DNA from: Acidobacteria bacterium 13_2_20CM_2_57_6
GTDB lineage: Bacteria > Acidobacteriota > Terriglobia > Acidiferrales > UBA7541
Length of the DNA: 41,128 bases
Direction: 5' to 3'
Assembly: GCA_001917435.1 (NCBI GenBank)
Contig: MNEA01000162.1
Location: 13,752 to 54,879, forward strand
The notes under the pieces are model-generated. The model was not told the origin of the DNA and searched no databases. It worked only from the letters and a program-made list of their open reading frames with translations. The translations under genes were made by a program, and so were the position numbers. This document shows positions 17,738 through 26,529 of this stretch, piece by piece (the stretch's first letter is position 1; each line of letters opens with the position of its first letter).

Positions 17738-18387
17738 TGCGCGGGCTTGAGATTCGCGTTCTTGTGGTCTCGCTGCTCACGACCGTTGCGCCGGGATTTC
17801 TGGCCACGCAAGAGATGGTGAACCGCATTGCGGCGCGAGTTGAGAACGACGTCATCCTATTAAGCGACATCCGCGAGCTCAGCCGCTACCAGCAATTCCT
17901 TGACGGAAAATCGGAAGGAGATGCGCAGATTCTGGACCGATTGATCGATCAATGGGTGGTTCGAACCGAAGCCGAAGTATCGCGTTTCCCCCGCCCGTAC
18001 GACGCGGAAATTGAGCGCGACCTGGAGCGCCTGCGGAAATCGTTCGTGTCGGCGGAGCGGTACGAGGCCAGAAGAAAGCAGAGCGGGTTGAGCGAAACCG
18101 AAGTGCGGAGCATCGTGGCGTCGCAACTGTACTTGAGCAATTACCTCGATTCGCGGTTTCGCCCATCCGTGCAAGTCGATTCCAAAGCAATTGAAGACTT
18201 TTATGCAAATGCAGTCGTTCCAGAGGCCAAAGCGCGTGGGCAAGAACCTCCGACTTTGGAGGCCGCGCATGACCTCATCCAGGAAGCGCTGGTGCAGCGC
18301 GGAATCAACGAGCAAGCTGAGAAGTGGCTGAAGGAGAGCAGGGCGCGCCTGCACGTCGAGATTCTCCTGGATGGAGGGTCAAAGTGA
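17737..18387 (+). CDS. SurA N-domain-like periplasmic chaperone lacking a PPIase domain
   Basis: Starts at a GTG sharing its first base with the last base of the bamA stop (TAGTG), a strong sign of coupling. The 216-residue product has a hydrophobic export signal (LEIRVLVVSLLTTVAPGFLA) followed by MVNRIAARVENDVILLSDI, the hallmark of the SurA/PpiD N-terminal chaperone domain, then a helical region (RLIDQWVVRTEAEVSRF, SIVASQLYLSNYLDSRF) and the C-terminal helix AHDLIQEALVQRGINEQAEKWLKESRARLHVEIL that packs onto the N domain in SurA. No parvulin (PpiC) domain is present, so a holdase for unfolded outer-membrane proteins rather than an isomerase is inferred. It overlaps tamB by four bases (GTGA). 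Confidence 0.82.
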   Translation: MRGLEIRVLVVSLLTTVAPGFLATQEMVNRIAARVENDVILLSDIRELSRYQQFLDGKSEGDAQILDRLIDQWVVRTEAEVSRFPRPYDAEIERDLERLRKSFVSAERYEARRKQSGLSETEVRSIVASQLYLSNYLDSRFRPSVQVDSKAIEDFYANAVVPEAKARGQEPPTLEAAHDLIQEALVQRGINEQAEKWLKESRARLHVEILLDGGSK

Positions 18388-21300
18388 CGCAGGAGACCCG
18401 CCGCCGGAAGTGGCGCTGGCTGCGTCACGTCGCGTGGGTCCTTGGCGCAAAAATCGTTGTGATCGTCACGGGCGTGGCGATATTTTTCGGCAGCGGGGCC
18501 GGCAACCCATTGCTGACGCGCCTGCTAGTAAGCCGATTGGAAAAAGCGACCGGCGGGAGGGTGGAGTTGCGCTCCTTGTCGATTCGCTGGTTTGCCATGC
18601 AGGCCACCATAAAGGGTCTGGTGATCCATGGAAAAGAGCCGGCCGGTACGGAACCACTCTTCACGGCGGAGGAAGTGCAGGCTGGTTTGCGCATCGATTC
18701 GTTCTGGGGCCGCAGGATTTCCTTGGGCGAGCTTGTTGTCCAGAAGCCGCATGCGCACGTCCTAGTTGAAAAGAACGGCAACACAAACTTGCCGACGCCT
18801 CAGCGGGCGACTTCCGCAAACAAACCGCTGCGCGATTCGCTATTCGGACTGCGCATCCGGCGCCTGGTATTGGCTGACGGGTGGGTCCTCTACAACGACA
18901 CGAAGACTCCCATCACCGTGCATGGGGGAGATTTGCGGTTCGATCTGGACGCCGGCGGCACGTTGGATCGTCCTTTGTACCTCGGCAACCTGAACTGGCA
19001 AACCCTGCAGTTCACATCTAGGCGCTACGCGCCTTTGCCCGTGGGTTTGTCGGCGAAGTTCACTGTTTGGCGCGATGGATTCACACTCGAGCAGGGAGTA
19101 CTTAGCGCCGGACACTCGCATCTCGATGCACAAGCGGAAATGAACAACTTCTCGAATCCCTATTGGAGTTTCCGGTACAGGGGCTGGGTCGAACTGCTGG
19201 ATTTCCGGGAAACGCTGCGGGAACCCACGGTGCCAACGGGGCGGGTTGATTTGCGAGGAGAAGGACAGTTCGCGGCTGACCAGTTTAAGGGCAGCGGAAG
19301 CTATTCCGCACAATACATCGCGCTTCCTTATGACGACTTTCATGCGACCGGGCTCACCAGCACGGGCAGCTATCAAATCGACAACCGCGGCTTGGAAATT
19401 CCGGATTTTTATGCCGGGGCTTTCGGTGGAAAGGTAACGGGGCGCGTAACGATGCGTTTCGACAAGGCGCAATTCAAAGCGATCACCCATGTGCAAAACG
19501 TGAGCCTCGCAGGCGTGCTGCCGTCGATCGAACATCACGACTTTCCCATTGACGAACTGCACTGGGACGCGCGGATCAATGCGGATACCGTGGAAACCTG
19601 GAGCGGACCCTTCCAGCACTTTGAAATCTTCGCGAACACTGTTTGGGAAAGTCCAGAGCAACCGGCCGCACGGCATGAACCGGTGAGCGCGGCCTGGAAG
19701 TTCCGCTATCGCTACGATCCCAATGTCTTGACGATCGATTCGGGTGAATTCGAAACGCCGTCGTCACGCGGCACCATCGACGGAGTTCTTGCGCCGAGCA
19801 ACACGATGATCAATATGCGCTTCGATACCGGGGCTCTGGAAAACTACAAGGATTTTATCGACGGTGTGCGTGGGGCAAGGCCAGATTCTGCGGAGGCAAA
19901 GAAACAAATTTCGGGGAGCGCGCGATGGGACGGCAAAATCCTGGGACCCTCGGGCGCACCGACGTTTCAAGGACACCTGCGGGGAGAGCGGGCGCGGTAC
20001 GACGGCTACTTTGTGGATTTCGTTGAAGGCGATGTGACGTATTCGCCTTCGGAACTTACGCTCGAGCGCGGACACGCGCGAAGCGGCAACATGGAAACGG
20101 ACATCGAAGGATCGCTCTCCCTGACGAAATGGAATTTCCTGCCGGGCAACGGTTGGACGGCTGAGGCGAATATCGAAAAAGTCCCAGCCGAGGGTCTCGA
20201 ACAATTGCTTGGGATGACCTTGCCGGTGAGTGGCTCCTTGACCGGCCAATTTCATGGGCGAGGCACGCGGGCGCAACCTTCCGTCACCGGCCTTTTCGAT
20301 CTGGCGGATGGCAAGCTGTACGGAATCTCCTTCTACCGTCTTCGTGGACAACTGAACATATCGCCGGATGAGGTGCGCATCGCGGACGCCGAGCTGCGAT
20401 TCTTCCCCCCAGGGAAAGAAAATGGCCGCGGCGCGGGCATTATCACCGGGGCGTTCAGTTACCGATCCGGGGATGAAACGATCTCCACCAACCTTGTAGG
20501 CGCCGCTCTCCCGCTGGAGAATTTTGAAAAACTGCAATCCGCTCGCCTCCCGGTGGGGGGACAGGTGACTTTCCGGTTGAGTGCCAATGGCGCGTTGAAA
20601 GCACCCCTGGGCGAGGGGACATTTCGCGTCGTGGACCTCCGAGTTGGGCAGGTGATTGTAGGGAGTTTCAACGGCAATCTGACCTCCGATGGGCGCACGG
20701 CGCACTTGGAACTGGGCTCCGCCATGACCACAGGGGAAATTTCCGGCGGGTACACTCTGGGACTCGCCGATCCTTATCCACTGAGCGGAAAGGTTTCGAT
20801 CCAGAACGTTGACCTAGACCCTTTCCTGCTGGCGGCCTTGCACCTGAAAGAATTCAGCGGGCATGCCAACGCGGATGGCGAAATTTCAGTAAATGGTTCG
20901 CTGAACCAGCCGCAAAGCATCGTGGTGGATGCGAACCTCTCTCGCTTGACAATGAATTACGCGAATGTGCGTCTGGAAAACACCGGTCCGGTTCACTTCC
21001 GTTCGACGAAGGACAGCCTGGAAATCAACCCGGTGACGCTGCGGGGAGCGGACACCAATTTGCAGATTGCGGGTTCGGTGCAGTTTGCCGGGCGGCGCAC
21101 CGTGGGATTGCGCCTCAACGGCGCTTTGGACTTACGGCTGATCAGCGGGTATGTACCAAATGTGGACGCACAGGGTCCGGCGCAAATCAACGCGTCCTTC
21201 GAAGGGACGCTGGACCGCCCGCGCATCACCGGCCGCGTTCACATCGAAAACGCTTTCGCGCGCGCCGCGGATTTCCCAACTGGACTCAACGCGATTCAGG

Positions 21301-22394
21301 GTGACGTGGTATTCGACGCGACGCGCCTGTATTTCGAGAACATGAGCGCGGAATCCGGGGGAGGCACGTTGCATCTGTCCGGCAGCGTGAATTACGCGGA
21401 GAGTCCGCTTCGCTACGACGTGAGCGTGCGCACTGATCGCGTGCGCATTCGCTATCCGGAAGGCATGAGCTGGCTGGTGGGAGGAGCGTTAAGGCTGACC
21501 GGCACTCCAGCCGCGGGTGTGCTCTCCGGACGAGTGACGATCGAGCGGGTCACTCTTACGCAAGGCCTGGAAGTCGCAGGCATGCTGGTGTCGGCAAAGC
21601 AAGGCATCAGCGGTCCGACAACCAGTTCCCCGTATCTGCGCAATCTGCAATTTGATGTCGAAGCCCTGTCGGCGCCTGATGCGCGCATGGAATGGCCCGG
21701 CGCGCAATTGCAGGCGGATGCCAATCTCCGCGTGCGGGGGACCTGGGAGCATCCGATTCTTCTCGGGCACATCCACATCCTGTCCGGTGATTTGTATTTT
21801 GCAGGCAATCGTTACCGCGTCTCACGCGGAGATTTGAATTTCTCCAATCCTTTCCGGCTTGATCCGGTCTTGAACGTGGAAGCGACCACGACAATTCAGC
21901 AATATGAGATCACGCTGAATTTCAATGGTCCGGCCAGCAAGCTCACGTTGGCGTATCGCTCCGATCCGCCGCTTCCTGCGAACGACATTGTGACATTGCT
22001 CGCGCTGGGGCAAACCAGTTCTGAAGCGACGACGCGCAGCGGCGGGACGACTCAGAGCGGGACGGCCGGGGCTTCGGCAATCCTTTCGGAAGCGATTTCC
22101 AGCCAATTAGGCGGGCGCCTGGAGCGCTTGTTTGGAATAACGCGGTTTCGCGTTGATCCGGGCCTGGCGGGAGTGGGCTCGACGAGCTCCCAACAAAGCG
22201 CGGCGTCGCGTATTACCGTCGAGCAGCAGATTACTCGCAATCTCACCATTACCTATGTTTCGAATGTGAGTTCGACGCAGCAACAGGTCATTCAAGTGGA
22301 ATACAACGTGGACCGCAACGTTTCTATTGTCGGGCTGCGGGATCAAAACGGAACGTTCGGCATAGACATAAAAATCAAAAAGCGCTTTCAGTAG
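18384..22394 (+). CDS. tamB: TamB-family inner-membrane-anchored translocation/assembly protein
   Basis: A 1336-residue AsmA/TamB-like protein. The GTG at 18384 overlaps the previous stop as GTGA and has GGAGGG upstream; the frame is open earlier but without support. An N-terminal membrane anchor (about residues 17-37, HVAWVLGAKIVVIVTGVAIFF) is followed by AsmA-like beta-rich repeats and a C-terminal DUF490/TamB domain with LGHIHILSGDLYFAGNRYRVSRGDLNFSNPFRLDPVLNVEATT and FGIDIKIKKRF at the end. TamB proteins form long grooves spanning the periplasm; they pair with an Omp85 partner and recent work also links the family to phospholipid transport. Here the only partner is the adjacent BamA-like protein. 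Its stop codon lies inside a hairpin used by the opposing gene. Confidence 0.92.
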   Translation: MTQETRRRKWRWLRHVAWVLGAKIVVIVTGVAIFFGSGAGNPLLTRLLVSRLEKATGGRVELRSLSIRWFAMQATIKGLVIHGKEPAGTEPLFTAEEVQAGLRIDSFWGRRISLGELVVQKPHAHVLVEKNGNTNLPTPQRATSANKPLRDSLFGLRIRRLVLADGWVLYNDTKTPITVHGGDLRFDLDAGGTLDRPLYLGNLNWQTLQFTSRRYAPLPVGLSAKFTVWRDGFTLEQGVLSAGHSHLDAQAEMNNFSNPYWSFRYRGWVELLDFRETLREPTVPTGRVDLRGEGQFAADQFKGSGSYSAQYIALPYDDFHATGLTSTGSYQIDNRGLEIPDFYAGAFGGKVTGRVTMRFDKAQFKAITHVQNVSLAGVLPSIEHHDFPIDELHWDARINADTVETWSGPFQHFEIFANTVWESPEQPAARHEPVSAAWKFRYRYDPNVLTIDSGEFETPSSRGTIDGVLAPSNTMINMRFDTGALENYKDFIDGVRGARPDSAEAKKQISGSARWDGKILGPSGAPTFQGHLRGERARYDGYFVDFVEGDVTYSPSELTLERGHARSGNMETDIEGSLSLTKWNFLPGNGWTAEANIEKVPAEGLEQLLGMTLPVSGSLTGQFHGRGTRAQPSVTGLFDLADGKLYGISFYRLRGQLNISPDEVRIADAELRFFPPGKENGRGAGIITGAFSYRSGDETISTNLVGAALPLENFEKLQSARLPVGGQVTFRLSANGALKAPLGEGTFRVVDLRVGQVIVGSFNGNLTSDGRTAHLELGSAMTTGEISGGYTLGLADPYPLSGKVSIQNVDLDPFLLAALHLKEFSGHANADGEISVNGSLNQPQSIVVDANLSRLTMNYANVRLENTGPVHFRSTKDSLEINPVTLRGADTNLQIAGSVQFAGRRTVGLRLNGALDLRLISGYVPNVDAQGPAQINASFEGTLDRPRITGRVHIENAFARAADFPTGLNAIQGDVVFDATRLYFENMSAESGGGTLHLSGSVNYAESPLRYDVSVRTDRVRIRYPEGMSWLVGGALRLTGTPAAGVLSGRVTIERVTLTQGLEVAGMLVSAKQGISGPTTSSPYLRNLQFDVEALSAPDARMEWPGAQLQADANLRVRGTWEHPILLGHIHILSGDLYFAGNRYRVSRGDLNFSNPFRLDPVLNVEATTTIQQYEITLNFNGPASKLTLAYRSDPPLPANDIVTLLALGQTSSEATTRSGGTTQSGTAGASAILSEAISSQLGGRLERLFGITRFRVDPGLAGVGSTSSQQSAASRITVEQQITRNLTITYVSNVSSTQQQVIQVEYNVDRNVSIVGLRDQNGTFGIDIKIKKRFQ

Positions 22395-22407
22395 CCTGAA
22401 AGCGCTT
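22370..22407 (-). terminator. Intrinsic terminator of the DUF2059 gene, overlapping the tamB 3' end
   Basis: Perfect 12-bp inverted repeat AAGCGCTTTCAG (22380-22391) and CTGAAAGCGCTT (22396-22407) with a 4-base loop. On the minus strand it is followed by TTTTTGATTTTTA, a typical terminator tail, and it lies 18 bases after the DUF2059 gene. The plus-strand side has no T run, so it serves mainly the minus-strand gene while containing the tamB stop codon in its loop. Confidence 0.8.
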
Positions 22408-22425
22408 GTCGAGTTGCAAATCCCT

Positions 22426-23097
22426 TTATTGGGGATCTTGCTGCTGGGAAGCTACCTGCTGGGGCAATTGCGCTTGACCGCGCTGTTGGCCGCGGCGCTG
22501 CTGCCAGCGGCCCTGACCGTTTCCGAGGCGCGCTGATTGTCCAATCTCTGGATTCTGCTGCTTCAACTCCGCTAGCGAATCCTTAGCCGCCTTGGCGGCG
22601 GCTGCACGGACTGCTGCTTGGGTTTCACGCCCGATCTTGGGCATCTCGGCGGCGACCTTCTGTCCCAGCGGCGAACCGTAAAACTGCAACAGTCCCTTGA
22701 TTTCGTCATCCGTAAAATGCTTGTCGTAAAGCACCACCAGTTGATTTGTTACCTGGCCAACGTCAAATTTCTTCTGGTAGCTGGCGGCAAAGGCATTTAC
22801 GAAGGCTTGGCCTTTGTCGTTGTTCGGAACAGTGGCGAGCAGTTTTTCCCGGGATTGCTCGATGGCGGTGTTTGCGCCGTCTTGCACGAGGTCGCGAGCG
22901 CCCACCAGCTCCATCAACGAACGAATGTCCGCTTCTTTTGCTGGGTCAATCGAGGAGTTTGCCTGCTGAATTGTCGCATTACCTTCCACCGAGTTCGCGC
23001 CTTGCCGGGAGGCCGGTACGGAGTTCTGAGATGCTCCCTGAACGACTAGGAAAAATGTTCCGATGTAGATAAGGACCAATGCCAGGACCGCTTTCAT
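22426..23097 (-). CDS. Exported DUF2059-domain protein
   Basis: A 223-residue secreted protein with an N-terminal signal peptide (MKAVLALVLIYIGTFFLVVQGASQ). The centre (about 50-165) matches the DUF2059 pattern: IRSLMELVGARDLVQDG, AASYQKKFDVGQVTNQLVVLYDKHFTDDEIKGLLQFYGSPLGQKVAAEMP. The C-terminal 40 residues are Gln/Arg-rich low complexity (WQQRRGQQRGQAQLPQQ). DUF2059 proteins are periplasmic and of unknown function. The ATG at 23097 is preceded by GGAGGAAG. It faces the tamB operon and has its own terminator. Confidence 0.87.
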   Translation of the reverse strand: MKAVLALVLIYIGTFFLVVQGASQNSVPASRQGANSVEGNATIQQANSSIDPAKEADIRSLMELVGARDLVQDGANTAIEQSREKLLATVPNNDKGQAFVNAFAASYQKKFDVGQVTNQLVVLYDKHFTDDEIKGLLQFYGSPLGQKVAAEMPKIGRETQAAVRAAAAKAAKDSLAELKQQNPEIGQSARLGNGQGRWQQRRGQQRGQAQLPQQVASQQQDPQ

Positions 23098-23261
23098 GAC
23101 TTCCTCCGGGGCCGCTTCGCTTGCGTTCGCACCACGCCAACGATTTTAGAAAGCGCATCGGAGCGGCGCGACTAGATCGCAGGACAGTTGTGCCGCGCCG
23201 TTCACTGGCCCGACGTTCAGGTCCGAGTACAGGTAGTGAATTTCTGTTACGATGCCTCGCC

Positions 23262-24698
23262 ATGCAGAAAATGGGAATGCAGACTGGCGCAGCCGTGGCA
23301 GCGCCTGACCCCGCGACGATCGTTGAACGCGAAACAGGCCTTCATCAGAACCTCTCGCCGCGGCAGGTCGCCATGATCGGGCTGGGCAGCGCCATCGGAA
23401 CGGGATTATTTCTCGGGAGCGCCATATCCGTGAAGCTGGCTGGGCCGGCGGTGATACTCAGTTTTGTCGGTGGAGCGTGCATCGCGGTGACGATGATGTG
23501 GGCGCTGGCGGAGATGACCGCAGCGCACCCGGCGGCAGGATCGTTCGGACTCTATGCGGAGATGTACCTGCATCCGTGGGCGGGATTTGCGGTTCGACTC
23601 ACCTACTGGTTCTGCATGATGGTCGTGGTCGGCAGTGAAGTTGTGGCCGCGTCGATCTACTGCAAATTTTGGTTTCCGGGAACTCCCTCGTGGGTTTGGA
23701 TCGGATTGTTCTCGCTTGTGATTCTTTGCATTAATTGCGCGAGCATTGGAAATCTTGGAGCATCCGAATACTGGCTTTCGATGATCAAAGTAGTGACCAT
23801 CGTCGCCTTTTTGATTCTGGGGAGTGCGCTGCTTTTCGGCGTGGGATTTCCGAAGGTCGGCCTGGCAAATTACACGGCTCACGGCGGTTTTCTTCCAAAT
23901 GGGTGGAAGGGCGTGGGGCTGGGTGTCATTTTAGGGCTTTTTAGTTTTTTCGGAATCGAAGTGGTCGGGAGCACGGCCGGCGAAGCGGCTGATCCAAAAG
24001 TGGCGGTTCCGAAGGCGCTACGCAGGACCGTCAGCGCGCTGGTGTTGTTCTATGTTGCGGGGCTTGCCCTTGTTGTTGGCATTGTACCGTGGACGCAGAT
24101 CGAAATCGTCAAGAGTCCCTTCGTCCATGTTTTTCAGAGTGTGGGTATTCCGGCTGCGGGTCACATCATGAACTTCGTGGTGCTGACGGCTGCGCTTTCC
24201 AGTGCGGTGGCCAATCTGTATTTTGCAGCGCGGCTGGCTTTTTCACTGGCGCGCGGCGGGTATCTTCCAGCGGCGCTTGGACGATTGAGCGGGAAGAACA
24301 TGCCGGTGGTCGCGGTGCTAGCTTCGGCGGGAGGAATGGCCGCGGCATTATTTCTGTCCGAGTACTTTAAGGATTCACTTTTCGTTTTCATGATCGGGCT
24401 CAGCTCATTTGGAGCACTGTTTGCCTGGCTAATGACGTTGTTGACGCATCTCGTATTCCGCCGTTTTCACAAACGGCACGCAATTCCTTATCTTCAGCTG
24501 GGGCCTCCTGGGCCCTGGGCTTCCCTCCTAGGACTGGGAGGTGTATTGGCGGTCCTAGGCTCGACCTGGTGGGTTCCGGGATTTCGCATCACCTTGCTGG
24601 CTGGCGCACCCTGGCTGGCGTTCGTCACGGTGTGCTACTTTGTTTGGAGAAGAACCCGAACCCGCAATCCATCCGAGAGAGGAGCGCGCGATGGATGA
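23262..24698 (+). CDS. APC-family amino-acid permease (AAT type)
   Basis: An integral membrane protein of about 478 residues with twelve predicted membrane segments. The first contains the APC-superfamily signature IGLGSAIGTGLFLGSA; later parts include SFFGIEVVGSTAGEAADPKVAVPKALRRT, typical of the GABA/aromatic amino acid/lysine permease (AAT) family, a proton symporter group. Substrate is not readable. The start is uncertain: ATGs at 23262, 23271 and 23277 are all possible and none has a strong ribosome binding site. Its stop lies inside the next gene (8-base overlap), so it is co-translated with a kynureninase-like enzyme, which would fit uptake of tryptophan or kynurenine; that link is inference. 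Confidence 0.87.
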   Translation: MQKMGMQTGAAVAAPDPATIVERETGLHQNLSPRQVAMIGLGSAIGTGLFLGSAISVKLAGPAVILSFVGGACIAVTMMWALAEMTAAHPAAGSFGLYAEMYLHPWAGFAVRLTYWFCMMVVVGSEVVAASIYCKFWFPGTPSWVWIGLFSLVILCINCASIGNLGASEYWLSMIKVVTIVAFLILGSALLFGVGFPKVGLANYTAHGGFLPNGWKGVGLGVILGLFSFFGIEVVGSTAGEAADPKVAVPKALRRTVSALVLFYVAGLALVVGIVPWTQIEIVKSPFVHVFQSVGIPAAGHIMNFVVLTAALSSAVANLYFAARLAFSLARGGYLPAALGRLSGKNMPVVAVLASAGGMAAALFLSEYFKDSLFVFMIGLSSFGALFAWLMTLLTHLVFRRFHKRHAIPYLQLGPPGPWASLLGLGGVLAVLGSTWWVPGFRITLLAGAPWLAFVTVCYFVWRRTRTRNPSERGARDG

Positions 24699-25875
24699 AC
24701 TTCTGCAGTGGCGCGGGGAATTTCCGATCCTGGACCGCACCACTTACATGATCAGCAATTCGCTGGGCGCGATGCCTCGCGGCGTCTACGAGGGCTTGCG
24801 GTCGTATGCCGATTCCTGGGCGGAACGCGGAGTGCGTGCATGGGAGGAGGGCTGGTGGGATATGGCGGTAGGCGTTGGAGATAAGATCGCCCCGCTGATC
24901 GGAGCGGGCCCGGGCGAGATTTCATTGCACCAGAATGTGACGCTGACTCAAGCAGTGATTTCGTCCTGCTTGGACTTCCGCGGACCTCGCAACAAGGTCG
25001 TGATGGTCGATCTGGAGTTTCCTTCGATTCAGTATTTCTATCACGAGCAACGACGGCTCGGCGCGCGCGTCGAAGTGGTCCGGACTCCGGACCATATACG
25101 AATTGATTTGGACAACCTGCTCGCGGCCATCGACGAGACAACGCTCCTCGTGCCAATTTCGCAAGTACTCTTCCGCAGCTCCTACATTGTGGACGCGCAT
25201 GCGATTGTGGAACGCGCGCATCGCGTTGGCGCGCACGTGATACTTGATGTTTTTCAGGCCGCGGGAACGATTCCCATCGACGTGCGTGGACTCGGCGTTG
25301 ATTTTGCCGTGGGCGGAGTCCTGAAGTGGCTCTGTGGAGGGCCGGGCGTCGCTTACCTTTACGTCCGCGAAGATTTGCGCGCCAAGCTCGGTCCCACGCT
25401 TACCGGGTGGATGGCACATCGCAACCCGTTCGCGTTCGAAACCGGCCCCATCGATCTCCGCGATGACTCATTCCGCTACCTGAACGGCACTCCGCATATC
25501 CCCGCGCTTTATGCGTGCCAGCCCGGACTTGGAATTCTTAACAACATTGGCATTGTGGCAATCCGCGAGAAATCCATGCGCATGACGGCGCGGCTAATCG
25601 AAGGTGTCCGATCTCGCGGCTGGCGTGTGAACACACCGGAGGACCCCTCGGAACGCGCTGGAACGGTTTCGGTCGAATGTCCGCGTGCCTACGAGGTTTG
25701 CCGCGAACTCCTCGCGCGGGACATCCTCGTTGACTACCGTCCCAAGGCCGGCGTACGTGTCTCGCCACACTTTTACAATCGCGAGGATGAATGCGATTTC
25801 ACCCTGGCGCAGATGGAAGAAATCCTAAAAACGGGCGCATGGAAAAAACATGCTGCGGTGGTTACGCATGCTTGA
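24691..25875 (+). CDS. Kynureninase-like PLP enzyme (fold type I, class V)
   Basis: A 394-residue PLP enzyme. The N-terminal MISNSLGAMPRG, the aspartate contacting PLP in VILDVFQAAGTIPIDV (Asp186), the Schiff-base lysine in VGGVLKWLCGGPG (Lys212), FRYLNGTPHIPALYACQPGL and LLARDILVDYRPKAGVRVSPHFYN all line up with kynureninase, which splits kynurenine into anthranilate and alanine. In true kynureninases the lysine motif is usually YKYLNxGPG, so this is a diverged member and could act on a related amino acid. ATG at 24691 lies inside the permease 3' end with AGAGGAG seven bases before it, a very good start. Its stop overlaps the next ATG. Confidence 0.75.
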   Translation: MDELLQWRGEFPILDRTTYMISNSLGAMPRGVYEGLRSYADSWAERGVRAWEEGWWDMAVGVGDKIAPLIGAGPGEISLHQNVTLTQAVISSCLDFRGPRNKVVMVDLEFPSIQYFYHEQRRLGARVEVVRTPDHIRIDLDNLLAAIDETTLLVPISQVLFRSSYIVDAHAIVERAHRVGAHVILDVFQAAGTIPIDVRGLGVDFAVGGVLKWLCGGPGVAYLYVREDLRAKLGPTLTGWMAHRNPFAFETGPIDLRDDSFRYLNGTPHIPALYACQPGLGILNNIGIVAIREKSMRMTARLIEGVRSRGWRVNTPEDPSERAGTVSVECPRAYEVCRELLARDILVDYRPKAGVRVSPHFYNREDECDFTLAQMEEILKTGAWKKHAAVVTHA

Positions 25876-26479
25876 GAAAAAAGAATACGCGGCTCAGTGC
25901 GCGGAAATGATTGAAAAGCAGTTGCGGCGACGCGGCGTCATTGATGTGGCTGTGCTTGTGGCGATGACGGAAGTGCCGCGACACGAATTTTTGCCGGCGG
26001 AGCTGCGTTCGCACGCGTATGATGACCTCCCCTTGCCCATTGGAGGAGGTCAAACTATTTCGCAACCCTACATCGTTGCGGCCATGACCGCTGCACTGCA
26101 CTTGCAAGCAGGAGACCGGGTTCTGGAAATTGGCACCGGCTGCGGGTATCAAGCCGCAGTTCTCTCGCGTTTGGCCAGGGAAGTTTTTTCCATCGAGCGA
26201 CGTCCGGAGCTTGCGTCGGGCGCTGCGACCAAACTGACTCAGCTTGGCTACTCCAATGCGCATGTGCATTGCGGCGACGGAACACTTGGACTGCCGGAAC
26301 TCGCACCTTTCGACGCCATCCTTGTCGCCGCTGCTGCTCCTGCGGTGCCGAAGCCGCTCCTTACGCAGCTTGCCGAAGGGGGGAGGCTGATTCTCCCTGT
26401 GGGAGACGCTGAGCATCAGGAATTGCGGCTCATCGTAAGACGCGGTGATGCTTTCCCCACCAAGATGCTGGAAGGCTGA
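25868..26479 (+). CDS. pcm: Protein-L-isoaspartate O-methyltransferase, C-terminus cut by an in-frame TGA
   Basis: SAM-dependent repair enzyme that methylates isoaspartyl residues in aged proteins. Residues 61-67 are GQTISQP and 85-99 are VLEIGTGCGYQAAVL, the PCMT signature and SAM motif I. The frame stops at TGA (26477-26479) after 203 residues, KMLEG. In the same frame translation would resume with RFVPLVGYHGWQESS and end at TGA 26525-26527, two bases before the next gene. RFVPL is the normal C-terminal PCMT motif and is often preceded by Val or Cys, so the TGA interrupts a conserved element. Nonsense mutation, read-through, a sequencing error or recoding are all possible. Start at ATG 25868 overlaps the previous stop; ATG 25850 is an alternative. 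Confidence 0.9.
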   Translation: MLEKKEYAAQCAEMIEKQLRRRGVIDVAVLVAMTEVPRHEFLPAELRSHAYDDLPLPIGGGQTISQPYIVAAMTAALHLQAGDRVLEIGTGCGYQAAVLSRLAREVFSIERRPELASGAATKLTQLGYSNAHVHCGDGTLGLPELAPFDAILVAAAAPAVPKPLLTQLAEGGRLILPVGDAEHQELRLIVRRGDAFPTKMLEG

Positions 26480-26529
26480 CGATTTGTGCCACTCGTCGGC
26501 TACCATGGCTGGCAGGAATCTTCCTGACG

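Noticed and set aside
26477..26520. Selenocysteine insertion at the methyltransferase TGA
   Set aside because: Kept only as one option in the finding: the downstream stem is short and bulged, its loop lacks the usual GGU, and no Sec genes are in the window.
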